Position numbers and translations under genes: made by a program
The notes under the pieces: model-generated
Told to the model about the DNA's origin: nothing
The model's input: the letters and a program-made list of their open reading frames with translations, nothing else
Database searches by the model: none
Shown: piece after piece, positions 62,238-64,000 of the stretch
Layout of the letters: the number at the start of each line of letters is the position of its first letter
Position numbering within the stretch: position 1 is the stretch's first letter
Assembly: GCF_029269825.1 (NCBI RefSeq)
Contig: NZ_JARJHU010000003.1
Coordinates: 658,475 to 722,474, forward strand
Length of the DNA: 64,000 nt
Reading direction: 5' to 3'
Source: Pedobacter sp. JY14-1
GTDB lineage: Bacteria > Bacteroidota > Bacteroidia > Sphingobacteriales > Sphingobacteriaceae

Positions 62238-62855
62238 TCAAAGCGCACGGAACTGGTAGCCCCTGGCGCTGAAGTGATGCAGCAGCCCCGGAAGGGCGTG
62301 CTTTAACCGGTCGAAGGCTTTAATGCTGTCGTGAAAGACAACAATGGAGCCGTTGGTGGTGTGCCGGAGTACATTCTGCAGGCATTTTTCAGGTGTCAGA
62401 CTTTGATCGAAATCGCCACTGAGGACATCCCACATGATGATTTCCATACCGGGAACGAGCTTGCGGATGCCGCTGGCCTGCGTTTTTCTGATCCTGCCGT
62501 AGGGTGGACGGAACAGCCTGGTCTGTGTGAGCTGCTGACACTGGCTGAAGTTGTCGAGGTAGGTGTCATCGGGGGTAGCCCAACCGCGGAGGTGATTGTA
62601 GGTGTGGTTACCGATGGAGTGGCCGTCGTTCTTTATCTTGCTGAAAATACCGGGATGTTTACGGATGTTGTCGCCAATGCAGAAAAATGTGGCTTTGGCG
62701 CTGTACGTTTTTAAAGTTTTTAAGACGAATTCTGTAACATCAGGGATCGGGCCATCGTCAAAGGTGAGATAAATGACTTGTTCATCCCGGTTTTTATGCC
62801 AGGTAAGCGATGGGTAATACCATTTCAGCAAAATGGGGGATTTGACAAGGTACAT
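62238..62855 (-). CDS. Polysaccharide deacetylase (NodB-like)
   Basis: 205 residues from ATG 62855 (MYLVKSPILL); the frame also has a TTG two codons earlier. TFDDGP (Asp33, Asp34) and HTYNH (His84, His88) bind the metal, and RPPYGR near 116 completes the active site. It removes acetyl groups from cell-wall or surface glycans. The N-terminus is weakly hydrophobic. A 273-base spacer with no clear feature separates it from aconitase. Confidence 0.9.
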   Translation of the reverse strand: MYLVKSPILLKWYYPSLTWHKNRDEQVIYLTFDDGPIPDVTEFVLKTLKTYSAKATFFCIGDNIRKHPGIFSKIKNDGHSIGNHTYNHLRGWATPDDTYLDNFSQCQQLTQTRLFRPPYGRIRKTQASGIRKLVPGMEIIMWDVLSGDFDQSLTPEKCLQNVLRHTTNGSIVVFHDSIKAFDRLKHALPGLLHHFSARGYQFRAL

Positions 62856-62943
62856 GCCCAAACTTAGAAAAAAATGCAGTTGGTGTACCCGAAAATTTAC
62901 AAAATGAATAAGTTGTTTATATTAATATTGTGAAATTTAAATT

Positions 62944-64000
62944 ATGAAAAAGCTTACCTTAATTATTACACTTGCACTGTTGACTATTTGCTATATCGAT
63001 ACAGCAGCGCAGGAGGTGATCACGATACAGCAAGCTATTGAAAATACGCTCAATAATAATCTGCAGATAAAAAAGTCCAGGCTGAGCGAAGATGTGGCGT
63101 TTGAAAATTTCCGTCAGTCCAGACTGGCTATTTATCCGAGCCTGAATGCCGGGCTGAACCAGGACATGGGATGGGGCCGTAACAACCTCGGTAACACCGG
63201 TATTTACGAGAACACGCAAAACTATAGTTTCAGACCCGGGGCTTCGGCGTCTGTAGATATATTTAACGGGTTTGCGAAACTTAACCAGATCAGGCAAAAC
63301 AAGATTCTGCTCGAAGTGGGTAAAGCGAACACTGATAAGGTAAAAAATGACCTCATCCTGCAGGTGGTAACTTCATACATGGACATTCTTTATAATCGGG
63401 ACCGGTTAAAGGCCGCCAGGCAGCAGCTTGAAGTGGCCAATCTGCAGTTGAAACAACAACAAGAGCTTCTGGATGTAGGGAATAAGACACTTGCCGACAT
63501 TGCTGAGACACGCGCATTGGTGGCAACTGCAGAACTTGATGTGACCACGGCGGAAAATGCACTGTCGATCTCTTTAATTATCCTGGCCCAGTTGATGGAT
63601 ATCCCTTCTGATACGAGATATGAAGTTCAGGCACCCTCAATCGATACTTTTAAGGAGCCGACAATGGTATTCTCAGCGGAGCAGGTTTACCAGCAGGCAT
63701 TGAACATATACCCCGATATCAAATTGGCGGGGCTCAGGACTGCATCTGCAAAAAAGGATATTGACATCTCCAAAGGCGGTTATTTTCCAAGAGTTACATT
63801 GAGCGGCAGCTATGGGTCATTTTACAACTATAATTATAACCTGTCTGCTAATGAAAACGCACACTTCTGGAACCAGATCAAGAACAATGTTTCGAAGGGG
63901 GTTGGCCTTGGGATCTCGATTCCGATATTTAATGGCCTGCAGACCCGCATTACCGTGAAGCGTGCGAAGATTAACTACATGCAATACCAGGTAGATGAAC
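62944..64000 (+). CDS. TolC-family outer membrane efflux protein, partial
   Basis: About 352 residues from ATG 62944, open at the window end. A signal peptide ends near DTAAQ (residue 23). TIQQAIENTLNNNLQIKKSRL is the usual start of the TolC/OEP repeat, and long coiled-coil helices (LKAARQQLEVANLQLKQQQE) alternate with strands. It should form the outer-membrane exit duct for an RND or type I pump whose genes would lie downstream outside the window. It is divergent from the deacetylase gene. Confidence 0.92.
   Translation, partial: MKKLTLIITLALLTICYIDTAAQEVITIQQAIENTLNNNLQIKKSRLSEDVAFENFRQSRLAIYPSLNAGLNQDMGWGRNNLGNTGIYENTQNYSFRPGASASVDIFNGFAKLNQIRQNKILLEVGKANTDKVKNDLILQVVTSYMDILYNRDRLKAARQQLEVANLQLKQQQELLDVGNKTLADIAETRALVATAELDVTTAENALSISLIILAQLMDIPSDTRYEVQAPSIDTFKEPTMVFSAEQVYQQALNIYPDIKLAGLRTASAKKDIDISKGGYFPRVTLSGSYGSFYNYNYNLSANENAHFWNQIKNNVSKGVGLGISIPIFNGLQTRITVKRAKINYMQYQVDE

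Overview
The window comes from a Bacteroidota genome, most likely family Sphingobacteriaceae and close to Pedobacter. This rests on the ribosomal gene order without adk, Bacteroidota-type promoters (-33 TTG/TTTG, -7 TAnnTTTG), the scarcity of Shine-Dalgarno sites, a SusC/SusD pair driven by a FecI/FecR switch, the families Porin_10, DUF6266, DUF5606 and DUF4105, and a SMUG2-type uracil-DNA glycosylase. No stretch longer than about 300 bases lacks a gene.

Layout. 1-9.6 kb: the spc and alpha ribosomal operons (rplX end, rplE, rpsN, rpsH, rplF, rplR, rpsE, rpmD, rplO, secY, map, infA, rpmJ, rpsM, rpsK, rpsD, rpoA, rplQ), with several structured spacers. 9.6-12.9 kb: a methyltransferase and dnaK. 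12.9-17.5 kb: a minus-strand run of nucleotidyltransferase, M42 peptidase, MFS exporter and porin. 17.5-20.3 kb: a small exported protein, a SulP anion transporter and a beta-carbonic anhydrase, probably a bicarbonate-handling unit. 20.3-27.2 kb: pruA, lpxK, purine nucleoside phosphorylase, a Porin_10 protein and an exported GATase-like protein. 27.3-29.7 kb: creD, a winged-helix regulator and a membrane protein, linked by two copies of one palindrome. 29.8-31.2 kb: an Ada-like and an AlkB-like DNA alkylation repair pair. 31.3-36.6 kb: AT-rich small lipoproteins and membrane proteins of unknown function, ending at tRNA-Pro. 37-37.7 kb: SMUG2-type glycosylase.

37.8-49.0 kb is a regulated uptake locus: ECF sigma factor, FecR anti-sigma, STN-containing SusC, SusD, a DUF4397-like lipoprotein, an S9 peptidase and a periplasmic thioredoxin. 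The base composition turns AT-rich inside susC and stays so to about 49 kb, where a truncated AraC gene lies. A related short repeat sits in the same orientation on both sides, once in frame inside fecR and once at the end of the araC fragment. I read this as a swapped cargo cassette. 49.4-53.5 kb: a Crp-like regulator, a DUF4143-type ATPase and two DUF6266 paralogues separated by a palindrome and an 18-bp tandem array. 53.5-64 kb: FMN reductase, cyclophilin, DUF5606, a 41-residue membrane protein, rlmH, a membrane-anchored MutS-like ATPase, GH1 glycosidase, DUF2007 protein, aconitase, polysaccharide deacetylase and the start of a TolC-family protein.

The most unusual items are the in-frame repeat in fecR and the composition breakpoint in susC, the pseudoknot-capable leader before rpsM, the palindrome shared by creD and its regulator operon, and the membrane-anchored MutS-like protein.
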